NCBI GenBank assembly: GCA_017379015.1
Contig: JAFNXN010000003.1
Span: 1 to 32,699, forward strand
From: Alistipes sp.
Lineage (GTDB): Bacteria > Bacteroidota > Bacteroidia > Bacteroidales > Rikenellaceae
Direction: 5' to 3'
Length of the DNA stretch: 32,699 nucleotides
Within the stretch, counting starts at the first letter, position 1. Every line of letters starts with the position of its first letter. Below are positions 1 to 6,839 of this stretch, in pieces. The notes beneath the pieces were generated by a model. That model made no database searches. It had not been told where the DNA came from and saw nothing but the letters and a program-made list of their open reading frames with translations. The translations under genes and the position numbers were made by a program.

Positions 1-2
1 AC

Positions 3-1103
3 TCGGCTATCGGTCCTTACAAGGGCGGTTTGCGTTTCCACCCAGCTGTTAACCCTTCAATGTTGAAGTTCCTCGGTTTCGAGCAGACTTTCAAGAACGC
101 TTTGACTACCCTTCCTATGGGTGGTGCTAAGGGTGGCGCTGACTTCAACCCTGTTGGCAAGTCTAACGGTGAGATCATGCGTTTCTGCCAGGCATTCATG
201 CAGGAGTTGTGGAACAACATCGGCGTAGATACTGACGTTCCTGCAGGTGACGTAGGTGTTGGTGGTCGTGAGATCGGCTTCCTCAACGGTATGTATCAGA
301 AGCTTGCTCGCAAGTACCACACTGGTGTATTGACTGGTAAGGGTGAGACTTGGGGTGGTTCTATCCTTCGTCCTGAGGCTACTGGTTACGGTGCTTTGTA
401 CTTCACTGAGCACATGTTGGCTAAGGCTGGCAAGAACATCGCTGGTAAGACTGTTGCAGTTTCAGGTTTCGGTAACGTAGCTTGGGGTGCATCACAGAAG
501 GCTGTAGAGCTTGGTGCTAAGGTTGTTGCTATCTCTGGTCCAGACGGTGTTTGCGAGATCCCTGGTGGTATCACTAACGAGATGATCGACTACATGCTTG
601 AGATGCGTGCTTCTAACCGTAACAAGGTTGAGGATATGGCTACTAAGTATCCTGAGGCTTGTAAGTTCACTGCTGGTAAGAAGGCTTGGTCTGTAAAGTG
701 TGACATCGCTCTTCCTTGCGCATTCCAGAACGAGTTGAACGAGGCTGACGCTAAGGAGCTTTTGGCAAACGGCACATGGTGCGTTGCTGAGGTTTCTAAC
801 ATGGGTTGTACTCCTGAGGCTATCAAGGCATTCCAGGAGGCAGGTATCCTCTTCGCTCCAGGTAAGGCTGTTAACGCAGGTGGTGTAGCTACTTCAGGTC
901 TTGAGATGACTCAGAACTGTATGCACATCTCTTGGTCAGGTAAGGAGGTTGACGAGAAGCTTCACTTCATCATGGAGTCTATCCACGAGGCATGTGTTAA
1001 GTTCGGTCAGCAGCCAGACGGCTCTGTAAACTACGTAAAGGGTGCTAACATCGCCGGCTTTATGAAGGTTGCACAGGCTATGCTTGAGCAGGGTATCATC
1101 TAA
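3..1103 (+). CDS. gdhA: NADP-type glutamate dehydrogenase, 5'-truncated
   Basis: Hexameric glutamate dehydrogenase making glutamate from 2-oxoglutarate and ammonium in the cytoplasm. The reading frame is already open at base 3 (SAIGPYKGGLRFHP), so the start and roughly 80 residues lie upstream of the window; 366 codons remain of the usual 440-450. Visible family marks are the substrate-binding region with the catalytic lysine motif PMGGAKGGADFNP, the DVPAGDVGVGGREIGF segment, and a Rossmann nucleotide-binding turn SGFGNVAWGAS in the C-terminal half. The length and motifs fit the small-hexamer class typical of NADP-dependent assimilation; coenzyme preference is inferred from family. Codons are strongly biased (GGT, GCT, AAG, CGT), as in the glycogen gene, suggesting high expression. 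It ends with a double TAATAA and is followed at once by a structured terminator-like element. Confidence 0.96.
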   Translation, partial: SAIGPYKGGLRFHPAVNPSMLKFLGFEQTFKNALTTLPMGGAKGGADFNPVGKSNGEIMRFCQAFMQELWNNIGVDTDVPAGDVGVGGREIGFLNGMYQKLARKYHTGVLTGKGETWGGSILRPEATGYGALYFTEHMLAKAGKNIAGKTVAVSGFGNVAWGASQKAVELGAKVVAISGPDGVCEIPGGITNEMIDYMLEMRASNRNKVEDMATKYPEACKFTAGKKAWSVKCDIALPCAFQNELNEADAKELLANGTWCVAEVSNMGCTPEAIKAFQEAGILFAPGKAVNAGGVATSGLEMTQNCMHISWSGKEVDEKLHFIMESIHEACVKFGQQPDGSVNYVKGANIAGFMKVAQAMLEQGII

Positions 1104-1110
1104 TAATTTT

Positions 1111-1213
1111 CGATTTTAGAGGGCACCTTTAGCCTATCACAAACAAAACCCCACGGGCTGTACGTGAGTACTATCCCGTGGGGTTTCTTATTGCGATAAA
1201 CTAAATCTGCTCC
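1111..1213 (+). terminator. Structured 3' element copy 1 (terminator-like, covarying stem)
   Basis: About 103 bases just after gdhA. A perfect 12-base-pair stem (1146-1157 with 1175-1186, AAACCCCACGGG/CCCGTGGGGTTT) encloses a second small stem GTAC/GTAC capped by GTGA, then TTTCTTATTG. The same element, with the outer stem changed by compensating substitutions, follows the glycogen gene at 11089-11192. The position after a stop codon suggests a transcription terminator, but the conserved flanks outside the stem are more than a terminator needs. Confidence 0.75.
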
Positions 1214-1409
1214 ACTAAAATCAAAAATTAGGACAACCCTCGGAGTTTTTCTTTTACGATAGTCCACATCTCACGACTTCTGACATCAAATTTTTGGGGC
1301 TAATGTGTGTTATTGCGATAAACTAAATCTGCTCCATTAAAATCAAAAATTAGGACGAGCCTCGGAGTTTTTCTTTTACGATAGCCGGCATTTCACGTTG
1401 TCTATCATC
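1188..1409. repeat. Tandem duplication, 122-base period
   Basis: The stretch beginning TTATTGCGATAAACTAAATC at about 1188 recurs at about 1310, with the shared blocks TAAAATCAAAAATTAGGAC and CTCGGAGTTTTTCTTTTACG. Similarity is very high over the first 75 or so bases and fades towards the end of each copy. The start of the repeat is the downstream flank of the structured 3' element, so part of that element was duplicated. No coding potential. Confidence 0.85.
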
Positions 1410-1446
1410 CTTATTTTCATTAATTTCTCTAGCCTCAATTCATATG

Positions 1447-1483
1447 GTCATTGCGAGGCTTGGTACAAGCCGTGGCAATCTCC
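1447..1483 (+). repeat. REP-like half-element
   Basis: Contains GTCATTGCGAGGCTTGG and AAGCCGTGGCAATCTC, the left half of the longer palindromic element found at 11245-11334 and 26086-26179. The matching right half (GAGATTCCCACG to GGAATGAC) is missing here. Within the half, AGGCTTG and CAAGCC can pair as a small hairpin. Confidence 0.7.
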
Positions 1484-1680
1484 CGAGAGTGAGAACCTAA
1501 GAGAGCTATCTTGTCCGTGACCATCGCTTTGTTATACTGTCACTCTATCTCCGTTAGCGACAACCGCTTCTACGTGCCACTCACTACTTTCGACTCTTAG
1601 TTCTTCTCTTTCGAGGAGATAAATCAAGTCGTAGACATATACTGTGTTAGTATAATTATTGCTTAAAAATAGCGATATTG

Positions 1681-1711
1681 TTGGATTGTTTATCTATTTT
1701 TTATACCTTTA
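1681..1711 (+). promoter_or_regulatory. Possible promoter for the small secreted protein
   Basis: TTGG (1681-1684) and TACCTTTA (1704-1711) are 19 bases apart, close to the Bacteroidota pattern TTTG / TAnnTTTG with one mismatch in the downstream box. The gene starts about 40 bases downstream. Confidence 0.35.
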
Positions 1712-1752
1712 CATAATCAAAATTGAAGATTACAATTTAAAATATTACAGCT

Positions 1753-2286
1753 ATGAAAAAGGTTCTCTCTTTAGTAGTTATGATGCTTGTTGCATCATTC
1801 TCAATGATGGTTTCGGCTCAGGGTATTGTTGGAAAGTGGAAGGTTGACTCAGGGCAGCTTCTAGCAGGTGCAAATGTGGCAGATGTTAAGCTCGACGTTA
1901 TCTTTGAGTTTTCAGCAGATAAGAGTGGTGGTTGCGACTTTAGCGTAGTTATGGTTCAGCCTATTGATAATGCTACCAATATGAAGTTCGAGCTCTTTAT
2001 GGATATGACCTATACGTGGAAGCTTTCGGGTGATCAGCTAACTCTTACCCCTAAGAACATCGATATGAAGCTTGGCGACGTGAAATTTGTTCCCGAAAAT
2101 CCTCAGTATGATGCCATGATCCCATCTTTGCGTCAGATGATTGAGCAGCAGTTTAGCGCAAACAAGGCTGAACTTCTCAGTAGCTTTGGCGTAGGCGGCG
2201 AGGTGTCAAAGGTTGAGTTCCCTGAGCCTAACGTGATGATTATGCAGAGTGAAGATGGTAGTCCTGTTAGACTTAATCGTATGTAA
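1753..2286 (+). CDS. Small secreted lipocalin-like protein of unknown function
   Basis: 177 residues. A classical signal peptide (positive start MKK, hydrophobic core about 4-20, likely cleavage after VSA at 21-22) points to export. The mature part begins GIVGKWKVD, a G-x-W opening often seen in small lipocalin-like or copper-resistance-like beta-barrels of Bacteroidota, followed by alternating polar/hydrophobic strands and a central methionine-rich stretch. No catalytic motif is recognised and no specific family is assigned. It is a single-gene unit: an A/T-rich promoter region precedes it and a strong hairpin follows 18 bases after the stop. The ATG at 1753 is chosen because it begins the signal peptide and is preceded by an A/T-rich leader. 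Confidence 0.85.
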   Translation: MKKVLSLVVMMLVASFSMMVSAQGIVGKWKVDSGQLLAGANVADVKLDVIFEFSADKSGGCDFSVVMVQPIDNATNMKFELFMDMTYTWKLSGDQLTLTPKNIDMKLGDVKFVPENPQYDAMIPSLRQMIEQQFSANKAELLSSFGVGGEVSKVEFPEPNVMIMQSEDGSPVRLNRM

Positions 2287-2304
2287 TCACCCTACTTTTA
2301 ATAT

Positions 2305-2346
2305 AATGAGGGGATGGCTTTCTTAATAGCCATCCCCTCATTTTGT
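2305..2346. terminator. Bidirectional intrinsic terminator
   Basis: A perfect 15-base-pair stem (2305-2319 with 2328-2342, AATGAGGGGATGGCT on the left arm) with an 8-base loop, followed by TTTGTG on plus and by TTATATTAAAAG on minus. It lies between two convergent genes and can serve both. Confidence 0.85.
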
Positions 2347-2365
2347 GTTGTGAACGGTGTGCCTC

Positions 2366-4711
2366 CTACATAAAGAGCTTAACACCAAAGAAGTATGTGC
2401 GTGGTAGCGAAGGACCGTAGATATATGCCGAGTCGCGGCCAGCACCTACGTCTAGGTCGCGCTGGTATGAGTCAAATATATTCTTCACGCCAAGGTTAAC
2501 CTCGATGTTTACCACGTCGCTGAGGTTAAAGGTGTAGCCTAGCTTAAAGCCAAAGTCCCAGAATGACTCGGTGCGCTTCTCCGAGTCGGGGTGCTCAACA
2601 CCACTAATATCGGTGTATGCGGCGTGCTGAACGAGCATAGGTCCGGTGAATGTGCCGAAGAGTGAGGCGTTAAAGTTATCAGTGATGGTGAAGTTCGTGT
2701 TCATATATCCGTAGTGGTCGGGCGAACGGAACATGGTGCGCTGTGCCTCAACATCCTCAGACCACCTCTCAAGCTCGACGTAGCGGCTCTTCTGGAAGGT
2801 GTAGCCCACCTGTACGTCGAAGATAGATGGGATGCCCAGTTTAAGCTCTGCTGTGATACCTCCTACATTTGCACCAGCAGCGTTGCGACGTATCTTATAT
2901 ATATAGTTGTTGCCCTCATCGTCGGTTGTTTCATGAGTGTTTTCGAGCGTGAAGACATCGTCAAGCATCGTGTAGAAGCCCTCTATGAGTAGGTTTGCCT
3001 GTAGACGACCAAATGTGCGGTAGTAGTCTGCCGAGGCACTTAGCGAGTGCGAGAACTCGGGACGTAAGTTGGGGTCGATCTCGATGATTGACACTGAGTG
3101 GTTTCGCGCATCAATGTGAAGATCCTCGTTGTAGGCCTGTGGTGCTCGGTAGCCACTCGAGTAGCTAAGACGAAGACCAAGATCCTCGATAGGGCTGTAG
3201 CGCACGTTGGCGCGAGGTGCGAAGATTGGAGCGTCAATCATATTGTGCTTATCGAGGCGGAAGCCTACCAAGATGTTGATCTTCTCGCTCTTCCACTCGT
3301 TCTGCGCAAAGAGACCTACGGTTGATGTGTGCTGCTCGAGGCGGCGATTTGTCGCATGGTATATGTCGTTGAGCATATTGTAGTTATACTCGATGCCGGC
3401 AGTAAGCTCAGCGGGAAGCCCCGCCTTGTAGTTGTAGGTGTACTGACCACCACCCACCATCGTGAAGTCGCTTGTCGAGCCGTAGGCATTAGGGTTCATG
3501 TCGGTGCCAAAGTAGCTTGAGCGACCGATGCCCTGTGCCGAGAGGTAGATGCTCGCGCGATGACGCATGTTGGGGAATAGGTCGAAGCGCAAGCCACCGC
3601 CGTCGATGTTATGGTCGAGCTGCTCGCAGATCATCGCCTTGTGGGGAGCCTCCATGTGTTTGTCACCTCCGCGGCGGAACTCATGAATGTGGTGATACTC
3701 GGCGGTGAGGCGTGAGTGTGCCGAGGTCTTGTAGTAGGCGCGGAAGCCCACAGTCTCTGAGCGTAGCTTGGTGATGTCCGAGAAGCCATCGTCGTTGCGG
3801 TCATAGCCATCGCGCGCCTTCACCTGACCGAAGACGTATGCTCCCATCTTGTAGTCGTCCGAGACGAATGCACCACCCAGCGAGGTGTTGATGTCGGGCG
3901 TGCCATCCTCCATGATGTTTGTCGTGTTTGATAGTGATAGGGTGTTGCGCACAGGATCCTTAGTGATGATGTTCACCACGCCACCAATAGCATTTGACCC
4001 AAATAGGGCAGATCCGCCACCACGTATCACCTCCACGCGCTCAACCATCGCAACAGGCATAAGGTCAAGACCATAGACGCCCGCAAGTGATGAGAATATC
4101 GCGCGGCTGTCGAGCAAGATCTGTGAGTACTGACCCTCAAGACCGTTGATGCGTAGCTGTGGAGCACCGCAGTTTCCGCATGTATTCTCAACGCGTAGTC
4201 CCGACTGGAAGTTCATCGCCTCCGAAAGTGCTGATGAGGCTGTGCCCTCGAAAAGCTTTGTTGAGGCTACATTCACCACGGTAGATGTCTGACGGCGATT
4301 TGTCTCGTTGCGTGTTGCCGAGACCACCACCTCGTCAACGAGTGTTGAGGATTCGTTAAGTGAAAAGTTTAGCTCGATGGATGTCTCGCGCTCTATGTTT
4401 ATGAGCACCTCCACACTCTCGTAACCTAGGGCTGAGGCAACCACAAGATGCTCGCCCTCGGGCATATTATTTATAATATAGTGTCCCGAGCTATTTGCTG
4501 CGCAGCCTATAGTCGTACCCTTGATGGAGATTGTGGCGTAGGGTATATGTTCCTCTGTCTCAGCGTCTAGAATATGTCCAAAGATATTTGAGTCGGTATT
4601 CTTTGATACTTTGTGTCGAATGATCTCAACGTTAGGCGAGATGGGCTTGTTCTCTATGGCAAAAGCAAGCAGAGGCATTGTTAGTATAATGAGTGTAAGT
4701 AGTTGTTTCAT
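2366..4711 (-). CDS. TonB-dependent outer-membrane receptor, probable metal or metal-chelate uptake
   Basis: 781 residues. Signal peptide about 1-18; a carboxypeptidase-regulatory-like beta-sandwich about 43-118 (ILDAETEEHIPYATISIKG); a plug domain about 125-255 (DEVVVSATR, then VERVEVIRGGGSALFGSNAI); and a 22-strand barrel to the C-terminal aromatic ...FFGVKLFM. This is the BtuB/FepA-like single-receptor architecture, not SusC, and no SusD partner is present. The plug carries a CGNCG motif (Cys178, Cys181), unusual for a plug and suggestive of metal-related substrates. The gene follows a His-rich membrane protein on the same strand with a 96-base gap, so the two are likely cotranscribed. Substrate is inferred from the neighbour and the Cys pair; a siderophore or cobalamin cannot be excluded. 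Confidence 0.92.
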   Translation of the reverse strand: MKQLLTLIILTMPLLAFAIENKPISPNVEIIRHKVSKNTDSNIFGHILDAETEEHIPYATISIKGTTIGCAANSSGHYIINNMPEGEHLVVASALGYESVEVLINIERETSIELNFSLNESSTLVDEVVVSATRNETNRRQTSTVVNVASTKLFEGTASSALSEAMNFQSGLRVENTCGNCGAPQLRINGLEGQYSQILLDSRAIFSSLAGVYGLDLMPVAMVERVEVIRGGGSALFGSNAIGGVVNIITKDPVRNTLSLSNTTNIMEDGTPDINTSLGGAFVSDDYKMGAYVFGQVKARDGYDRNDDGFSDITKLRSETVGFRAYYKTSAHSRLTAEYHHIHEFRRGGDKHMEAPHKAMICEQLDHNIDGGGLRFDLFPNMRHRASIYLSAQGIGRSSYFGTDMNPNAYGSTSDFTMVGGGQYTYNYKAGLPAELTAGIEYNYNMLNDIYHATNRRLEQHTSTVGLFAQNEWKSEKINILVGFRLDKHNMIDAPIFAPRANVRYSPIEDLGLRLSYSSGYRAPQAYNEDLHIDARNHSVSIIEIDPNLRPEFSHSLSASADYYRTFGRLQANLLIEGFYTMLDDVFTLENTHETTDDEGNNYIYKIRRNAAGANVGGITAELKLGIPSIFDVQVGYTFQKSRYVELERWSEDVEAQRTMFRSPDHYGYMNTNFTITDNFNASLFGTFTGPMLVQHAAYTDISGVEHPDSEKRTESFWDFGFKLGYTFNLSDVVNIEVNLGVKNIFDSYQRDLDVGAGRDSAYIYGPSLPRTYFFGVKLFM

Positions 4712-4751
4712 CGTTGTTTGTGTTAATGATTAATGCGTCAAAGTAGCTGCA

Positions 4752-4769
4752 TCATGCCATGCGGCATGA
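4752..4769 (-). promoter_or_regulatory. Hairpin between His-rich gene and TonB receptor
   Basis: Perfect 7-base-pair inverted repeat TCATGCC/GGCATGA around a four-base loop, lying in the 96-base spacer. There is no U-rich tail on the minus strand, so it is more likely an mRNA-stability or processing hairpin than a terminator. Confidence 0.4.
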
Positions 4770-4807
4770 CGTAATTTCCCCGTAAGGGTGGATGTTTGGA
4801 TTAGAAA

Positions 4808-5149
4808 TTATGCTACCTGTGGGGGTGCGCGCAACGATGAAATGCCGCCACTATACTCGGTGACGTTGCTAGGCTTGCTTGTCGCAAATATTAGAAGTGA
4901 GCAGTCGATCCAGCTACTAAGGCTAAATGCTTGAGTTATAACGGCTTCGCTTATCGTCTGTCGTGAAATTATGTCAAGCGACGATGCTGTGTGACTGTGC
5001 GAGTCGGGGCTACTCGCAAATGGATGCGAGTGGACAATGATTTGCTCGTTGAGAAGGTGCGTATGCAAAAACAACGTGGTACTCGTGAGGTTAAATATCG
5101 CCACGAGAAGGAGCATCACACTAAATATGTTGCGCTTAGTTGTTTGCAT
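4808..5149 (-). CDS. Small His-rich membrane protein upstream of TonB receptor
   Basis: 113 residues from the ATG at 5149; an upstream in-frame ATG at 5197 is rejected because it lies before the promoter box at 5178-5171. The N-terminus is a basic segment followed by a hydrophobic helix (about 9-27), a periplasmic-looking stretch with clustered histidines (HTH at 29-31, HSHPF at 40-44, HSHT at 51-54), a second hydrophobic segment (about 65-90), and a C-terminus ending SSLRAPPQVA. No named family is assigned. Histidine clusters in an exported small protein suggest binding of zinc, copper or nickel, and its place directly before a TonB receptor suggests a joint role in metal acquisition or sensing. 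The role is inference; the gene itself is well supported by promoter, composition and spacing. Confidence 0.8.
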   Translation of the reverse strand: MQTTKRNIFSVMLLLVAIFNLTSTTLFLHTHLLNEQIIVHSHPFASSPDSHSHTASSLDIISRQTISEAVITQAFSLSSWIDCSLLIFATSKPSNVTEYSGGISSLRAPPQVA

Positions 5150-5170
5150 AAATAAATTATAATCAGCGCG

Positions 5171-5178
5171 CAAAGATA
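5171..5178 (-). promoter_or_regulatory. -7 box TATCTTTG for the His-rich/TonB operon
   Basis: A perfect TAnnTTTG on the minus strand, 21 bases before the ATG at 5149. The upstream box is weak (TGTG at the expected spacing). Confidence 0.55.
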
Positions 5179-5203
5179 TAAAAAATATTGATAACACACA
5201 TTC

Positions 5204-5231
5204 TTGAAACCGATCTTTTTATCTATCTTTG
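5204..5231 (+). promoter_or_regulatory. Promoter for MATE exporter
   Basis: TTG (5204-5206) and TATCTTTG (5224-5231), spacing 17. The downstream box ends only 7 bases before the first ATG (5239), so the transcript would have almost no 5' leader. Confidence 0.5.
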
Positions 5232-5238
5232 TGCCCTA

Positions 5239-6612
5239 ATGATGAGTATTAGAGAATATATACCGTACTACAAGCGGGTGTTGAGGCTTGCTTCTCCTGT
5301 TGTTATTGCACAGGCAGGTCAGCTCACCACACAGTTTGCCGATACCGCCATGGTGGGTAACTTTGGAGGTGAGGATCCTGTGCCTCTGGCTGCCGTGTCG
5401 CTCGGCAGCTCACTCTTTCTGCTTATCTATCTCGCCTCGCTTGGACTCGCTCTTGCCATCACCCCTTTGGTTGGTGAGCACTATGCTCGTAACGATCGAG
5501 CTGAGGTGGGACGCATATTTCAGAATAGCATCGCCTATAACCTCATAATAGGTCTTTTCGCAACGCTGTTTGCCTACTGTTTGCGACCATTTATCGGTGT
5601 GCTTGGTCGCTGGATGTCAGGCTCCGGAGAGAGTGTTGAGCAGGTGGCTGAGATGGCTCTCCCGTACTACGATATGCTGGTGTGGAGCCTTATTCCGCTG
5701 ATGGTTTTCCTTGCCGTAAAGCAGTTTTTAGAGGGTATCGGCAATACGCAAATCGCCATGTGGATAACTCTCGGTGGTAATGTGGCTAACATCGTGCTTA
5801 ACTACATGTTTATCTTCGGCGAGTGGGGTGCTCCAGCACTAGGTGCCGAGGGTGCAGGTGTTGCCACGTTGCTTGCTCGCATAGGTCAGATGATAGCCAT
5901 CGTTGTGGTCTTTTTTGCTTGGCGAAGGTTGCGCATTTATCGCACGTTCTTTAGTCGTAATGCGTTGAAGATTAGCTATATATATGCACTGCTAAAGATC
6001 GGATGTCCGATCTCGTTTCAGATGGTACTAGAGTCGGCGGCCTTCATCCTTACATCGATCCTTGCACTCTCGTTTGGTGAGGTTGCAGCAGGCTCGATGC
6101 AGGTGGCATTCAGCATTGCAAATATAGCGTGGATGATAACCGTGGCGATTGGCTCTGCTTCGACGATCTTAGTTTCGCATATCTATGGTAGCGAGAGCCG
6201 TTCGGAGCTACGTCCTACGGTGATGGCGACATATCATCTTGGGCTACTTTGGGCAGCTATAATGGCAGTTGTCTTTGTGGTGCTGCGCGAGCCGATAGCC
6301 TCGATCTTTACCGATAATCGAGAGATTATTTCGCTTACCGTGGAGCTTATGTTGCTTATCGCCGTATATCAGTTTTCGGATAGTGTTCAGGGCTTGTCAA
6401 TCAGCATGTTGAGAGGATTGCAGGATGTCAAGATTATCATGCCGATAGTTATGTGTAGCTATCTTCTGATCAACATCCCCGTGGGTCTTATTCTCGCCTA
6501 TGTGTTTGAGATGCAGTGCCATGGTCTTGTCATAGGTCTTATAGCTGGTCTGAGTGCCGCGGCGTTGCTCACCGCTATGCGTCTTAACCGCAAGGTAAAG
6601 AGTCTTTTGTAG
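5239..6612 (+). CDS. MATE family multidrug/cation efflux transporter
   Basis: 457 residues from ATG 5239 (or 456 from the adjacent ATG at 5242). The protein has about 12 hydrophobic helices in two related halves, as in NorM/DinF-type exporters that expel drugs or metabolites in exchange for Na+ or H+ at the inner membrane. Recognisable marks are the first-helix region SPVVIAQAGQLTTQFADTAM with MVGNFGG, and the matching second-half region CPISFQMVLESAAFILTS. Earlier in-frame TTG starts are rejected because they precede the promoter. The gene is monocistronic, divergent from the His-rich/TonB pair. The substrate cannot be read from sequence. Confidence 0.93.
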   Translation: MMSIREYIPYYKRVLRLASPVVIAQAGQLTTQFADTAMVGNFGGEDPVPLAAVSLGSSLFLLIYLASLGLALAITPLVGEHYARNDRAEVGRIFQNSIAYNLIIGLFATLFAYCLRPFIGVLGRWMSGSGESVEQVAEMALPYYDMLVWSLIPLMVFLAVKQFLEGIGNTQIAMWITLGGNVANIVLNYMFIFGEWGAPALGAEGAGVATLLARIGQMIAIVVVFFAWRRLRIYRTFFSRNALKISYIYALLKIGCPISFQMVLESAAFILTSILALSFGEVAAGSMQVAFSIANIAWMITVAIGSASTILVSHIYGSESRSELRPTVMATYHLGLLWAAIMAVVFVVLREPIASIFTDNREIISLTVELMLLIAVYQFSDSVQGLSISMLRGLQDVKIIMPIVMCSYLLINIPVGLILAYVFEMQCHGLVIGLIAGLSAAALLTAMRLNRKVKSLL

Positions 6613-6709
6613 TCGATCTTTGCTTTGGCGGTGTGGAGTTCCGTTCACTCCCAAAATCCGTCCATTCGGACTATTAATTCTACCACTTATTAAAAAACTT
6701 TAAAAAAAG

Positions 6710-6740
6710 TTTCCCTTATTAAATAATTGTATTACCTTTG
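6710..6740 (+). promoter_or_regulatory. Promoter of glycogen synthase/phosphorylase
   Basis: TTTC (6710-6713) and a perfect TACCTTTG (6733-6740), spacing 19. The predicted transcript starts near 6745, leaving a leader of about 95 bases. Confidence 0.65.
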
Positions 6741-6763
6741 CACTCTGAGAATTTATACCCCTG

Positions 6764-6803
6764 CGACCACCTTATTAATATTGTGGTCGTACGTTTGTTT
6801 TTT
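6764..6803 (+). promoter_or_regulatory. Leader hairpin with T-tract, possible attenuator
   Basis: Within the predicted 5' leader of the glycogen gene, CGACCAC (6764-6770) pairs with GTGGTCG (6783-6789), and the stretch TTTGTTTTTT (6794-6803) follows a few bases later. The shape resembles an intrinsic terminator placed before the start codon at 6840. The stem is only 7 pairs, so it may be a weak or conditional stop, or only a stabilising hairpin. Confidence 0.35.
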
Positions 6804-6839
6804 AAGACGTAGGTAATTTTTGTAATAAAAATCGATAAT

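Larger units (their letters stand above)
1104..1752. other. 650-base non-coding region with repeats
   Basis: No convincing gene is visible between gdhA and the next CDS. From left to right it holds the structured 3' element (1111-1213), a direct duplication with a period of 122 bases (1188 to about 1409), a REP-like half-element (1447-1483), about 150 bases with no recognisable feature, and a weak promoter near 1681-1711. A 62-codon reading frame from 1659 overlaps the promoter and the following gene and is judged a shadow. Confidence 0.7.

Noticed and set aside
1659-1847. 62-codon frame overlapping the start of the small secreted protein
   Set aside because: It covers the promoter and the first codons of the real gene in another frame.
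5188-5238. 17-residue N-terminal extension of the MATE protein
   Set aside because: It begins at a TTG upstream of the promoter box and is not part of the family.
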